From the NCBI GenBank assembly GCA_003244175.1, contig QHBP01000302.1:1-33680 (forward strand): a stretch of DNA of 33,680 bases, given 5' to 3'. The translations under genes and the position numbers were made by a program. The notes beneath the pieces were generated by a model. That model was not told the origin of the DNA, did no database searches, and saw only the letters and a program-made list of their open reading frames with translations. Origin of the DNA: Chloroflexota bacterium (lineage in GTDB: Bacteria > Chloroflexota > UBA5177). This document shows, one piece after another, positions 7,534 through 15,241 of the stretch (positions are counted from its first letter, which is position 1; every line of letters starts with the position of its first letter).

Positions 7534-8784
7534 ATGCGAGCGGTCGTGATGTCCATCGGCAGCGAGCTCCTGCGTGGGGACATCATTGACCGCAACGCGG
7601 CGTTCCTGACTCAGCGGCTGAGTCGCATCGGGGTCGACGTGCGGGGGGTACGCCAGATCGGGGACGATATGGACGGTCTGTCGGCGGCATTTCGGGATGG
7701 CGTGAAGGACGTGGATCTGCTGGTGTGCACCGGAGGGCTGGGACCCACCGCCGACGATCTGACTCGCCAGGCAATCGCGGCAGCCCTGGACGAGCAGGTA
7801 CGCGTCGATCAAGTCTTACTGGACGCGATCGCGGCTCGCTTCCAGGCAATGGGTCGCAGAATGCCCGCAAGCAACGAGCAGCAGGCCTGGCTCATTCCCT
7901 CGGCTAGCGCGTTGCGCAATCCTCGGGGGACGGCCCCGGGATGGTTTGTCGAGCGAGACGGGCACGTAGTCGTGGCGATGCCCGGCCCCCCCTCCGAAAT
8001 GGAGCCGATGTGGCTGGACCAGGTACAGCCGCGGCTTGAGGAACGGATGCACGAGCACGTCGTGATGCGATCGCTCATGACCTTTGGCCTGGGCGAATCC
8101 ACCGTCGAAGAGCGGGTACGGAGCGTCATCGATTGGCGCCCCGATGTAACCATTGCGACGTACGCCAAGATCGCCGGTGTTGAGGTCCACGTGACGGCGC
8201 GCGCCTCGAGCGAGCAGGAGGCGTCAGCGCGCGCCCAGGAAGCGGATGGCCGCCTCAAGGCCCTCCTCGGACAGGCTGTTTTGGGCAGCGGAGACGATTC
8301 GTTATCGTCGGTGGTGGGCCAAGCCCTACTCGCGCGACAACTGACCCTCGCCACGATGGAGTCCGCCACAGGTGGAGCTCTTGCCGGCATGATCACGGAC
8401 TCGAGCGGCAGCTCCGACTATTTTCTGGGCGGTATCGTGGCCTACAGTCGGAAGGCGAAGGCGCGGCACGGGGTGTCGGAGACGGTGATGGACGAGCACG
8501 GTTTGATCAGCGAAGAGACGGCGCTCGCGATGGCGCTCGCGGCGCGCGCGGCCTTCGACGCGGATGTCGGACTGGGAGTCACGGGAGTAGCCGGCAATGA
8601 ATCCGTGGAGGACCAGCTCACCGGTACGGTCTTCATCGCCATTTCCACCGAAACGGACGAGCAAGTGCGAAAGGTGAGCAGGCCGGGGGATCGTGAAACC
8701 GTGAAGCGGTTCGCCGCGCAGAGCGCTCTCGACTTGCTGAGACGGCAACTCTGGACACATGTTGCAGAGAAGGCAGCGCCGTGA
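7534..8784 (+). CDS. cinA: CinA family protein (competence/damage-inducible, NMN deamidase-type C terminus)
   Basis: CinA proteins combine an N-terminal MoaB/MogA-like domain (ADP-ribose pyrophosphatase type) with a C-terminal PncC domain that deamidates nicotinamide mononucleotide for NAD recycling. The N-terminal domain spans about residues 1-170 (SIGSELLRGDIIDRN, then CTGGLGPTADD). The PncC domain occupies about 255-410, with MESATGGALAG and GSSDYFLGGIVAYSRKAK. Length (416) is normal. The gene starts 3 bases after the hydratase stop and its stop overlaps the next start as GTGA, so it is an inner member of this operon. Confidence 0.93.
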   Translation: MRAVVMSIGSELLRGDIIDRNAAFLTQRLSRIGVDVRGVRQIGDDMDGLSAAFRDGVKDVDLLVCTGGLGPTADDLTRQAIAAALDEQVRVDQVLLDAIAARFQAMGRRMPASNEQQAWLIPSASALRNPRGTAPGWFVERDGHVVVAMPGPPSEMEPMWLDQVQPRLEERMHEHVVMRSLMTFGLGESTVEERVRSVIDWRPDVTIATYAKIAGVEVHVTARASSEQEASARAQEADGRLKALLGQAVLGSGDDSLSSVVGQALLARQLTLATMESATGGALAGMITDSSGSSDYFLGGIVAYSRKAKARHGVSETVMDEHGLISEETALAMALAARAAFDADVGLGVTGVAGNESVEDQLTGTVFIAISTETDEQVRKVSRPGDRETVKRFAAQSALDLLRRQLWTHVAEKAAP

Positions 8785-9098
8785 GTCGCCGAATCAAGGA
8801 CTTTCGCACAAATTTCATGTATTGGCGCTTCCGGTATATCACCCGAAACCGGATGCGACTCCAATCCGCCTATTATCGTCGCCGCCAACCGCGTTCCAGG
8901 ACTCGCCCGCGCGGCGGTGCCGCCTTTGTCTACCGCCGTTCCCCGCGACGCACGTGGCTCATCCTTCTGGTAATGGTGGTTCTCCTTACAGCGCTGAGCG
9001 ATGCATCGCGCCGAGGTTATGTCAACGGATCGGTCGACTATGCCCTGAGCTCACTGGTCGTCGTTCTCTCCATATACACGGCTTTGAAAGCGTTCTGA
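8781..9098 (+). CDS. Small basic membrane protein, function unknown
   Basis: The 105-residue product is not recognised. The first 55 residues are strongly basic with many Arg and Tyr. One transmembrane helix follows (about residues 58-75) and a second hydrophobic stretch ends the protein (about 87-105), so the basic part should face the cytoplasm. The GTG start overlaps the cinA stop by 4 bases and has GAGAAGG nearby, which supports real translation. The basic region could bind nucleic acid or anionic lipid, but that is a guess. Confidence 0.6.
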   Translation: MSRRIKDFRTNFMYWRFRYITRNRMRLQSAYYRRRQPRSRTRPRGGAAFVYRRSPRRTWLILLVMVVLLTALSDASRRGYVNGSVDYALSSLVVVLSIYTALKAF

Positions 9099-9123
9099 CC
9101 CAGTTCCAGCGCTTGTCAAGGCC

Positions 9124-9132
9124 TGGTATAAT
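9124..9132 (+). promoter_or_regulatory. Extended -10 promoter (TGGTATAAT)
   Basis: A perfect TATAAT (9127-9132) is preceded by TG in the extended -10 position. TTGTCA at 9113 is too close to serve as a -35. The predicted +1 is near 9139, giving a leader of about 31 bases that contains the purine-rich ribosome site GGGGGGAG before the ATG at 9170. Confidence 0.6.
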
Positions 9133-9169
9133 TCGTGCGGTCGGGGACCGATCGTGGGGGGAGTGCGAT

Positions 9170-10603
9170 ATGATCCAGGGGAGCGAGCGCGCGAAGGTTG
9201 TTTCGCCGCTCGACGTCATCGCCGCACGCTTTCACCTCATGCTGTCATTCTTGCGCGGGGAAGTCGCCGCCGGCTCGCCGGACCTCGCACGGTTGGGATT
9301 GATAGCCATGGGTATGGCGCTACAAACCGTGGTGCTTCTTAGTCCCGGTCACTTCCGCCCCGCGCCCAGCCCATTTTTTGCCGGCCTGGTTTGCCTTGGG
9401 ACTCTGGCAAGCGTTGCCGTCTCACTGCTTGCAACGATGCGGCTACGACGACTCTACCCTCCGCGAACTCGACAGATACTCGGTGCATTTGCCCTGGCCG
9501 CCCTTCTCATACTTTCCGTGATTGGAATTTGGAAGGGTGCGGTGGGACTCCGTGCTATGGCCCAGGGTACGCCGTATGGCAACGACGGCGCGGCAATGGA
9601 TCTGTACGCGGCCCAGCAAGTACAACACGCGCACAACCCGTACCTCAAAACAAATATCGTCGACGCTTTGGCGGCGATCAACGCACCGGCGGTGACCACG
9701 ACTCCTCTAATGGATGGACAGTTCCGGGGAGCCAGAGCATATCCCTCCGACACCGCAGTTCAGCAAGCGTTCATGAGCGATTTTCGCTATCGCTCGAAAA
9801 AGGGGGTGGCCACAACCCCCGAATTTGAGTCGAAGTACAACTATCCCGCAGGATCCTTTCTCTTCATTCTCCCATTCGTGTGGGCCGGTTTCCATGACAT
9901 GCGCTTCTTGTATCTCATGGCGATCTTCGCCATGGGAGCGTATTTGTGGATGCGCATGCCGACTACGCTACGCCCTCTCGTGCCGCTTCTGCTTCTGAGC
10001 GACGTGCCGCTCGTGGTTCTAACAACCAGCGGCCAACCCGACCCGATCTACGGGTTATTTCTGCTTATCGGATACGCCGAATGGCCATCGATGTGGCTGA
10101 GCCCCGCGTGCATGGGACTCGCGATCGGCACCAAGCAGCTGGCGTGGTTCTTCGTGCCTCTATATCTTGTTCTGATTGCGTCCCGACTCGGATGGAGAGA
10201 GTCGGTGCGAAGAGTAGCCATTATGGCCGGCGTGTTCGTTGTGTTGAATGGGCCATTCATCGCGATGTCTCCAGACGCTTACATTTCGGGAGTCGCGGGG
10301 CCCCTGCAGGATCCCATGTTTCCTCTAGGAATCGGCATCGTTGCCCTATTTGTAGCCAACGTGCTGCCCATGATTCCCAAGTTTGCTTTCACTGTGATGG
10401 AGCTGATCGCCTGGACTCTAGCTACGCTCGCCTCGGCCCGGTCTCGCTTTCTCGCTCCCGCCGCAGCTCCCGCTCTCGCCTCTTTGCCACTATTCTTCGC
10501 CTGGCGCAGTTTGAGTAACTATTTCTACCTGGTGCCGCTCATCACGCTTGCCATCGTCTTTGCGGACAACGCCCGCTCCAGGTATCAGCAGGCCGAGACG
10601 TAG
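9170..10603 (+). CDS. Multi-pass membrane glycosyltransferase (GT-C type, DUF2029/GT87-like)
   Basis: The 477-residue product is a polytopic membrane protein with about ten helices. Its shape fits GT-C glycosyltransferases that use polyprenyl-phosphate sugars on the outer face of the membrane. The first long loop holds NDGAAMDLYAAQQVQHAHNPY, matching the acidic catalytic loop of GT87 (DUF2029) mannosyltransferases. The segment LAIGTKQLAWFFVPLYLVL is also typical of that group. ATG 9170 was chosen for its GGGGAG ribosome site and the upstream extended -10; the frame is open far upstream only by chance. The 3' end overlaps the opposite-strand glycosyltransferase gene by 19 bases. Acceptor and sugar are unknown. 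Confidence 0.8.
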   Translation: MIQGSERAKVVSPLDVIAARFHLMLSFLRGEVAAGSPDLARLGLIAMGMALQTVVLLSPGHFRPAPSPFFAGLVCLGTLASVAVSLLATMRLRRLYPPRTRQILGAFALAALLILSVIGIWKGAVGLRAMAQGTPYGNDGAAMDLYAAQQVQHAHNPYLKTNIVDALAAINAPAVTTTPLMDGQFRGARAYPSDTAVQQAFMSDFRYRSKKGVATTPEFESKYNYPAGSFLFILPFVWAGFHDMRFLYLMAIFAMGAYLWMRMPTTLRPLVPLLLLSDVPLVVLTTSGQPDPIYGLFLLIGYAEWPSMWLSPACMGLAIGTKQLAWFFVPLYLVLIASRLGWRESVRRVAIMAGVFVVLNGPFIAMSPDAYISGVAGPLQDPMFPLGIGIVALFVANVLPMIPKFAFTVMELIAWTLATLASARSRFLAPAAAPALASLPLFFAWRSLSNYFYLVPLITLAIVFADNARSRYQQAET

Positions 10604-12042
10604 ATCGTCGCGTTCTTGATGCGGCCGGAGGATCGATAGTGAGACGTGATCGCAGCATTGGCTGAGCCAAGCGGCGGCGCGGGCGCATCGACCACCACGA
10701 GCTCCCGCGCCGCGCATCGCGCCACGGCCCCCCGAAGCGCGGCTGTCTCGCCCGGCACCTTCGGACTCCTCAGCGACGACGTATACGGCGTCGCGGGTAA
10801 CTTGGTGCTGAGGACGTAGATCCAGGGCGAATTGCCCCAGACCAGGAGACGCCCCGGCGGCAGGGTCTTTAGCAGCGACGCGACCGCCAGATTGCGATTT
10901 ACGTGATCGTCGATCTCGGCGCTGTAATCACCGTAGCTCTGCGTGCCGAGAGCGAGCCGTCCGAAATCGGCGTAGTACTGCAGCCGCCGGGCGAGAATCG
11001 AGTCGTGTCCGGCTATCGCTAGGATCCAACCCACCAGAGCGCACAGACAGGCCATCGAGGCGAAGAGCGCGGGAAGCCGAAGGAGTGGGCGGCGAGCGAG
11101 CCGCTCGGGTAGATGCAGAGCGAGCACCAGGACGAACGGAACGAGTGCTTGAATCATGTAATGGCCAAAGATACGCCCGCTGACCAGCGCTCCAGCCGCC
11201 GTGTACAGAAGCCAAAGATAGGGAAAGGGTGCACGCCAGGTCAGGGCGGTCAACGCGACCATGGTCGCGAGCTTTGCCACCAGGAGCAAAGGGACGCCTC
11301 CACCGTTCCCGTTACGCACATACCCGAGGTCGTAAAGCACAGCGTGGTGAAGCATTGCCGGCAGGATGCCGGCGAACGCCGCTAGTACTACGCAGGCCGC
11401 GGGCGGCAGGAGCACGCCGGCGCAGTATGCATATGGCGTGCGCCGCCTACCAATAAGCCAGACCGCTATCGCGGTCGCATCGAAGATCGCGACTGTCTTG
11501 ACGAGAATCGCGAGGCCAAGCAACAGGCCCGCCATCAAGGGCCGATTGCGGACAAGAACGAAATAGACGCCCGAAGCGGCGAAAAGCGCCAGGAAGATTT
11601 CCGCGTTGGCCGTCGTCCCTTCCAGGAAAGGGACGCTCAACAACAGGCCGGACAGAAGCGCCGCGGCAAGAGAACTCTGGTTGTTCACGTAGCGCCGACT
11701 CAGAAGGAATGTCAGGGCCACCAGGGACAGACTCGCGACAAGGGCCAACAGGCGCACCGCGAGCAGTGACGGTCCGGCAACTCGGTCCACCGCCTCGTAC
11801 ACTAGGTAGAGCAGCGGGGGTTTGTTCTCCCAGACGTCTGCATACAAGCGGTAACCGTGACGCATGGCCTGCGCGACCGCGAAGTACGTGCCCTCATCAT
11901 TGACCCAGGGGGGGTCCCATAGCGAAGGCAATCGCCAGATCACCGAGATCACCAATACCAGAAGAAGCTGACGATTGCGTGCCGCCGAGTCAGGTCGAGG
12001 TGAACCCCCTCCTTCGAGCCGCGGTCGCGATAGCACCGTCAT
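10585..12042 (-). CDS. Membrane glycosyltransferase of the GT39/ArnT (PMT) superfamily
   Basis: The 485-residue polytopic protein has the N-terminal PMT/ArnT loop VNDEGTYFAVAQAMRHG followed by YADVWENKPPLLYLVYE. In ArnT and Pmt proteins this acidic loop carries the catalytic Asp, and the KPP motif is typical of the family. About eleven hydrophobic helices follow, and a C-terminal soluble part (about residues 380-485) would face outward. It probably transfers a lipid-linked sugar to a protein or cell-wall glycolipid. The start at 12042 lies inside the 5' end of the divergent PIG-V-like gene. No strong ribosome site is visible; GTG 12036 is an alternative start. Confidence 0.8.
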   Translation of the reverse strand: MTVLSRPRLEGGGSPRPDSAARNRQLLLVLVISVIWRLPSLWDPPWVNDEGTYFAVAQAMRHGYRLYADVWENKPPLLYLVYEAVDRVAGPSLLAVRLLALVASLSLVALTFLLSRRYVNNQSSLAAALLSGLLLSVPFLEGTTANAEIFLALFAASGVYFVLVRNRPLMAGLLLGLAILVKTVAIFDATAIAVWLIGRRRTPYAYCAGVLLPPAACVVLAAFAGILPAMLHHAVLYDLGYVRNGNGGGVPLLLVAKLATMVALTALTWRAPFPYLWLLYTAAGALVSGRIFGHYMIQALVPFVLVLALHLPERLARRPLLRLPALFASMACLCALVGWILAIAGHDSILARRLQYYADFGRLALGTQSYGDYSAEIDDHVNRNLAVASLLKTLPPGRLLVWGNSPWIYVLSTKLPATPYTSSLRSPKVPGETAALRGAVARCAARELVVVDAPAPPLGSANAAITSHYRSSGRIKNATIYVSAC

Positions 12043-13094
12043 TTGTGCTCAGTCGCGCCTTGTTGATCGTCGTGAGCTGCACCGTTGCCGCCGCGCAGCA
12101 CGTATCCCTGCTGTCGGTGTGGAACCGGTGGGACGCCAGATGGTACGTCGGAATCGCGGCCCACGGGTACCACTGGAGCCTGGACGGCAAGCCGTCTCTG
12201 GCCTTCTTCCCACTGTATCCGCTGCTCGTGCACTGCGTTTCTCTGACGGGTGTGCCACGCGACGTTGCGGCTCTCGTGCTGTCCAATGCGGCATTCGGGG
12301 CCTCGCTGCTCTACCTGTATCTGTTGGTGGATCAAGAAGCCTGCCCGCCGGCAGCATGGCGTGCCACCTGGCTGCTGGCACTGTTTCCGACTGCGTTCTT
12401 CACGTTCGCCCCGTACACTGAGTCTCTCTTTTTACTGTCGGCCATCGCGACCGTGTACCATGCTCGACGGGGAAACGCGCGCGTTACCGGGGCGTGGCTG
12501 GCCGCCGCGGTGGCTACGCGCGCCACCGGCTTAACCCTGGTGCCGGCGGCGCTTTTAGCAATGAATGGACAGACATGGCGCAGACGGCTCCTCATGCTTT
12601 TCCCCGCCGTGGCCTCCCTGTCCGCCTACCTCTGGTACCTCCAACGGCACCATTTACAGATACAGCGGCTGCTTACGGCACAGCGCGCCTGGCATCGCGC
12701 CCTGGCTTACCCCTGGACGGGATTCGTCGCTTCCGCTTCGTGGCCGGTTCGTCATGGCATCGTGAACTTTGGCTGGGCAGTCGAAAATGTGTTTCAGCTC
12801 GGGGTAACCATTCTGTTCCTCGCCTTGACGGTGGCCGCCTGGCGTCACCTCGGGCGTGCTCAAGCAGCATACTGTGCCGCGTTTTGGCTCCTGGTCCTGA
12901 TCTCCCCGCAATGGCTGGACGATTTTTACGCGCCCTTCTCCTCGATGGACCGGTTCGTGCTCGCCCTCTTCCCCTTGGCAGGGTGGGCGGCTTTGCGTTT
13001 GACCGCACGGGGCTTTAGACGGACTTTGGCTTGGAGTGGGACGCTGATGGCGTGTCTGGCCGCTCTCCATCTCGCGGGCGGGTGGGTTGGCTGA
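12000..13094 (+). CDS. PIG-V-like mannosyltransferase family membrane protein
   Basis: The 364-residue polytopic protein matches bacterial relatives of PIG-V (GPI mannosyltransferase 2). The signature region is WNRWDARWYVGIAAHGYHW followed by LAFFPLYPLLV, and later come ALFPTAFFTFAPYTESLFLL and DDFYAPFSSMDRFVLALFPL. These enzymes add mannose from polyprenyl-phosphate-mannose. GTG 12000 has AGG at a short distance; GTG 11979 would add 7 residues. Either way the gene overlaps head-to-head with the minus-strand GT39 gene. The 3' end lies 10 bases from the convergent rplY end. Confidence 0.8.
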   Translation: MNPLLRAAVAIAPSFVLSRALLIVVSCTVAAAQHVSLLSVWNRWDARWYVGIAAHGYHWSLDGKPSLAFFPLYPLLVHCVSLTGVPRDVAALVLSNAAFGASLLYLYLLVDQEACPPAAWRATWLLALFPTAFFTFAPYTESLFLLSAIATVYHARRGNARVTGAWLAAAVATRATGLTLVPAALLAMNGQTWRRRLLMLFPAVASLSAYLWYLQRHHLQIQRLLTAQRAWHRALAYPWTGFVASASWPVRHGIVNFGWAVENVFQLGVTILFLALTVAAWRHLGRAQAAYCAAFWLLVLISPQWLDDFYAPFSSMDRFVLALFPLAGWAALRLTARGFRRTLAWSGTLMACLAALHLAGGWVG

Positions 13095-13104
13095 AACTGG
13101 ACGG

Positions 13105-13761
13105 TTATGATTCGGGAACCGCGTCCGGTTGGGCCTCTTCTCCACCAAGCTCCTGAGGCAATGCCGTCTCCTCAGCCAGAACAGCCTCGATTGCCTCTTC
13201 CGACACCGGAGGATTGACCTTCACGACTGTCTCTTCGACGGGCGTCAGCAGGGTCAATCCAGGAGGAAGGGTCAGCTCACCGGCATTGAGCTGGCTGTTC
13301 ATCTCCGCTAGAAGAGAAAGATCGACCTCGACTCCTCCCGACGGCACGTCCTGCGGCAGGCTCTCAATATTGACGTGGTCCAGGACCGTGAGCAAGATGC
13401 CACCGTCTTTCACCGCCTGAGAGTCGCCGACGAAATGGATCGGCACCTGAGTATGCACCTTCTCCCTCAAATTCGCCTGGAAAAACTCGACGTGAAGCAC
13501 GGTGTTGCGTTTCGCATCGATGGCCACCTGGCGCAAGAAAACCGGGCGCGCGGTCTCACCGGCGATGACCAAATCGACCAGCTGCGACGTGCCCGCCTCT
13601 CGCAGAACGGGACGCAGATCGGCGGCTCGAAACTGGATGGATTGGGGCGTGACGTTGTGGCCGTACACGGTCGCCGGCAAGATACCGGCGCGCCTCAGAC
13701 GACCGACTTTCTTGCCAAGAAGCTCACGCTTCTCCGCATTGAGCAGTACCCGGTCAGGCAT
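13105..13761 (-). CDS. rplY: 50S ribosomal protein bL25, long CTC/TL5 form
   Basis: bL25 binds 5S rRNA in the large subunit; the long CTC form is also a general-stress protein in Bacillus. The N-terminal L25 domain spans about residues 1-93 (KREllGKKVGRLRRAGILPATVYG core) and the TL5-type beta domain about 94-185 (IHFVGDSQAVKDGGILLTVLDHVNIESLP). An acidic tail follows. Length is 218. The ATG at 13761 has GGAGG 4 bases upstream. A promoter lies just upstream at 13795-13822. It is convergent with the PIG-V-like gene. Confidence 0.95.
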   Translation of the reverse strand: MPDRVLLNAEKRELLGKKVGRLRRAGILPATVYGHNVTPQSIQFRAADLRPVLREAGTSQLVDLVIAGETARPVFLRQVAIDAKRNTVLHVEFFQANLREKVHTQVPIHFVGDSQAVKDGGILLTVLDHVNIESLPQDVPSGGVEVDLSLLAEMNSQLNAGELTLPPGLTLLTPVEETVVKVNPPVSEEAIEAVLAEETALPQELGGEEAQPDAVPES

Positions 13762-13794
13762 GATGCCTCCTGAATCGCTTGAATCGCACCTACC

Positions 13795-13822
13795 ACCGTA
13801 TCACGCCGCCGGCGAGTGACAA
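13795..13822 (-). promoter_or_regulatory. Candidate promoter for rplY (TTGTCA-N16-TACGGT)
   Basis: On the minus strand TTGTCA (13817-13822) is followed after 16 bases by TACGGT (13795-13800), which has TG in the extended -10 position. The predicted +1 is near 13788, about 27 bases before the rplY start, with room for the GGAGG site. Confidence 0.45.
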
Positions 13823-13840
13823 AATGCTGTACCGATGCGG

Positions 13841-15160
13841 TTAGATGATCCCCTGCGCCCGCATGGCGGCCTCGACGCCGCCACCTTCTACCTCTTCGAG
13901 TCGGTAGGTGGCGCGCACGGCCGGCATGTGCACGTCGACAAGTTGCGTGAGATCGATTGGCGTGGCCACGACGAGCACGTCTGCCGACGATGCGTTGATG
14001 GTCTCTTCAAGCTCTCGCACCTGCACGTCGTCGTAGCCCATGGCCGGCAGCAGGGCTCCCATGTGGGGATATGCGGCGTAGGTCTTCGCGATCGTTCCCA
14101 CCGCGAAAGGCCGAGGATCAATAAGCTCCGACGCTCCCTGTTGCCTTGCCAGCACGACTCCAGCCCCATACGACATTTCGCCGTGCGTCAACGTCGGCCC
14201 ATCTTCCACCACGAGGACCCGCTTGCCGTGGAGATTGTGCCCATTATCGACGCTAATCGGCGATCGGGCCTCGACAATCGTCGCCGAGGGATTGAGCCTC
14301 TCGACGCGCGCACGGACCGCGTCGACATCCTCGCGACGTGCGCTATCCGTTTTATTGATGACAACGAGCTGCGCCATGCGCACGTTGGTCTCACCGGGGT
14401 GGTACCGGAACTCGTGACCAGGACGCAGAGGATCGACCACAACGATGTGAAGATCGGGACGGTAGAATGGAAGGTCATTGTTACCTCCGTCCCACACGAT
14501 GACATCGTGTCCCTTTTCGGCACGCCCCAAGATTGCTTCGTAGTCGATGCCCGCATAGACCGTCGACCCCATCTCGAGATGAGGCTCATACTCTTCGCGT
14601 TCCTCGATGGTGCAGGCGTGGCGATCGAGATCCGCCTGGTTCCGAAACTCCTGCACAGCTTGCGACGCCAAATCTCCGTACGGCATGGGATGTCGGACGA
14701 CGGCGAACGACTTCCCGCAGTCCCGCAGGATACCCGTGACGTACCGCGTCGTCTGGCTCTTTCCGCTGCCGGTTCTCACCGCGGTGATGGCAACAACGGG
14801 ACGCCTTGACGCAATCATCGTCTCGGCAGGGCCGAGCAGCGCGAAGCTTGCTCCCGCTGCAAGCACCTCGGAGGCCTTGTGCATGACGTATTCGTGTGAC
14901 ACGTCGCTGTAGGCGAACACCACCGTGTCTACGCGCAATTGCGTGATCAGTTCCGCCAGCTGCTCTTCCGGATATATGCGGATGCCCTCCGGATACGCCC
15001 CCCCTGCCAGCTCCGGCGGATAGAGCCGCCCCTCAATATTGGGGATCTGTGTCGCGGTAAACCCCACCACGTCGTAGGACGGGTTTCCGCGATAGACAGT
15101 ATTGAAGTTGTGAAAATCTCGACCCGCTGCCCCCATGATCACGACGCGCTGTGGCTCCAT
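13841..15160 (-). CDS. Cyclic 2,3-diphosphoglycerate synthetase homologue (COG2403 P-loop NTPase)
   Basis: The archaeal founding member closes 2,3-diphosphoglycerate into its cyclic anhydride with ATP. Bacterial relatives are widespread but their reaction is mostly unproven. The 439-residue product begins with a Rossmann-like domain (VVIMGAAGRDFHNFNTVYR). A P-loop follows at about residues 128-135 (VRTGSGKS), and a SIMIBI-type GTPase/ATPase core carries IVWDGGNNDLPF and VVINKTDSA, the latter resembling the NKxD guanine-specificity motif. The ATG at 15160 follows a strong AGGAGGGG site; the frame is open 20 codons further upstream without support. It lies upstream of rplY in the same direction, with 79 bases and a separate promoter between them. 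Confidence 0.82.
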   Translation of the reverse strand: MEPQRVVIMGAAGRDFHNFNTVYRGNPSYDVVGFTATQIPNIEGRLYPPELAGGAYPEGIRIYPEEQLAELITQLRVDTVVFAYSDVSHEYVMHKASEVLAAGASFALLGPAETMIASRRPVVAITAVRTGSGKSQTTRYVTGILRDCGKSFAVVRHPMPYGDLASQAVQEFRNQADLDRHACTIEEREEYEPHLEMGSTVYAGIDYEAILGRAEKGHDVIVWDGGNNDLPFYRPDLHIVVVDPLRPGHEFRYHPGETNVRMAQLVVINKTDSARREDVDAVRARVERLNPSATIVEARSPISVDNGHNLHGKRVLVVEDGPTLTHGEMSYGAGVVLARQQGASELIDPRPFAVGTIAKTYAAYPHMGALLPAMGYDDVQVRELEETINASSADVLVVATPIDLTQLVDVHMPAVRATYRLEEVEGGGVEAAMRAQGII

Positions 15161-15241
15161 GTATGCCCCTCCTGCGGTCCGCACAGAATCTTCCTGAAGA
15201 CCGCTCGATTCCGCCCACACAGGCTAGCAAATCGCTAACGG

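Noticed and set aside
8759-9169. N-terminal extension of the GT87-like protein to 8759
   Set aside because: It overlaps the small membrane protein and the end of cinA in another frame. ATG 9170 has both a promoter and a ribosome site.
13835-14809. 324-residue plus-strand frame opposite the diphosphoglycerate-synthetase-like gene
   Set aside because: Composition is typical of an antisense frame in GC-rich DNA (many Arg, His) and the minus strand encodes a recognisable family.
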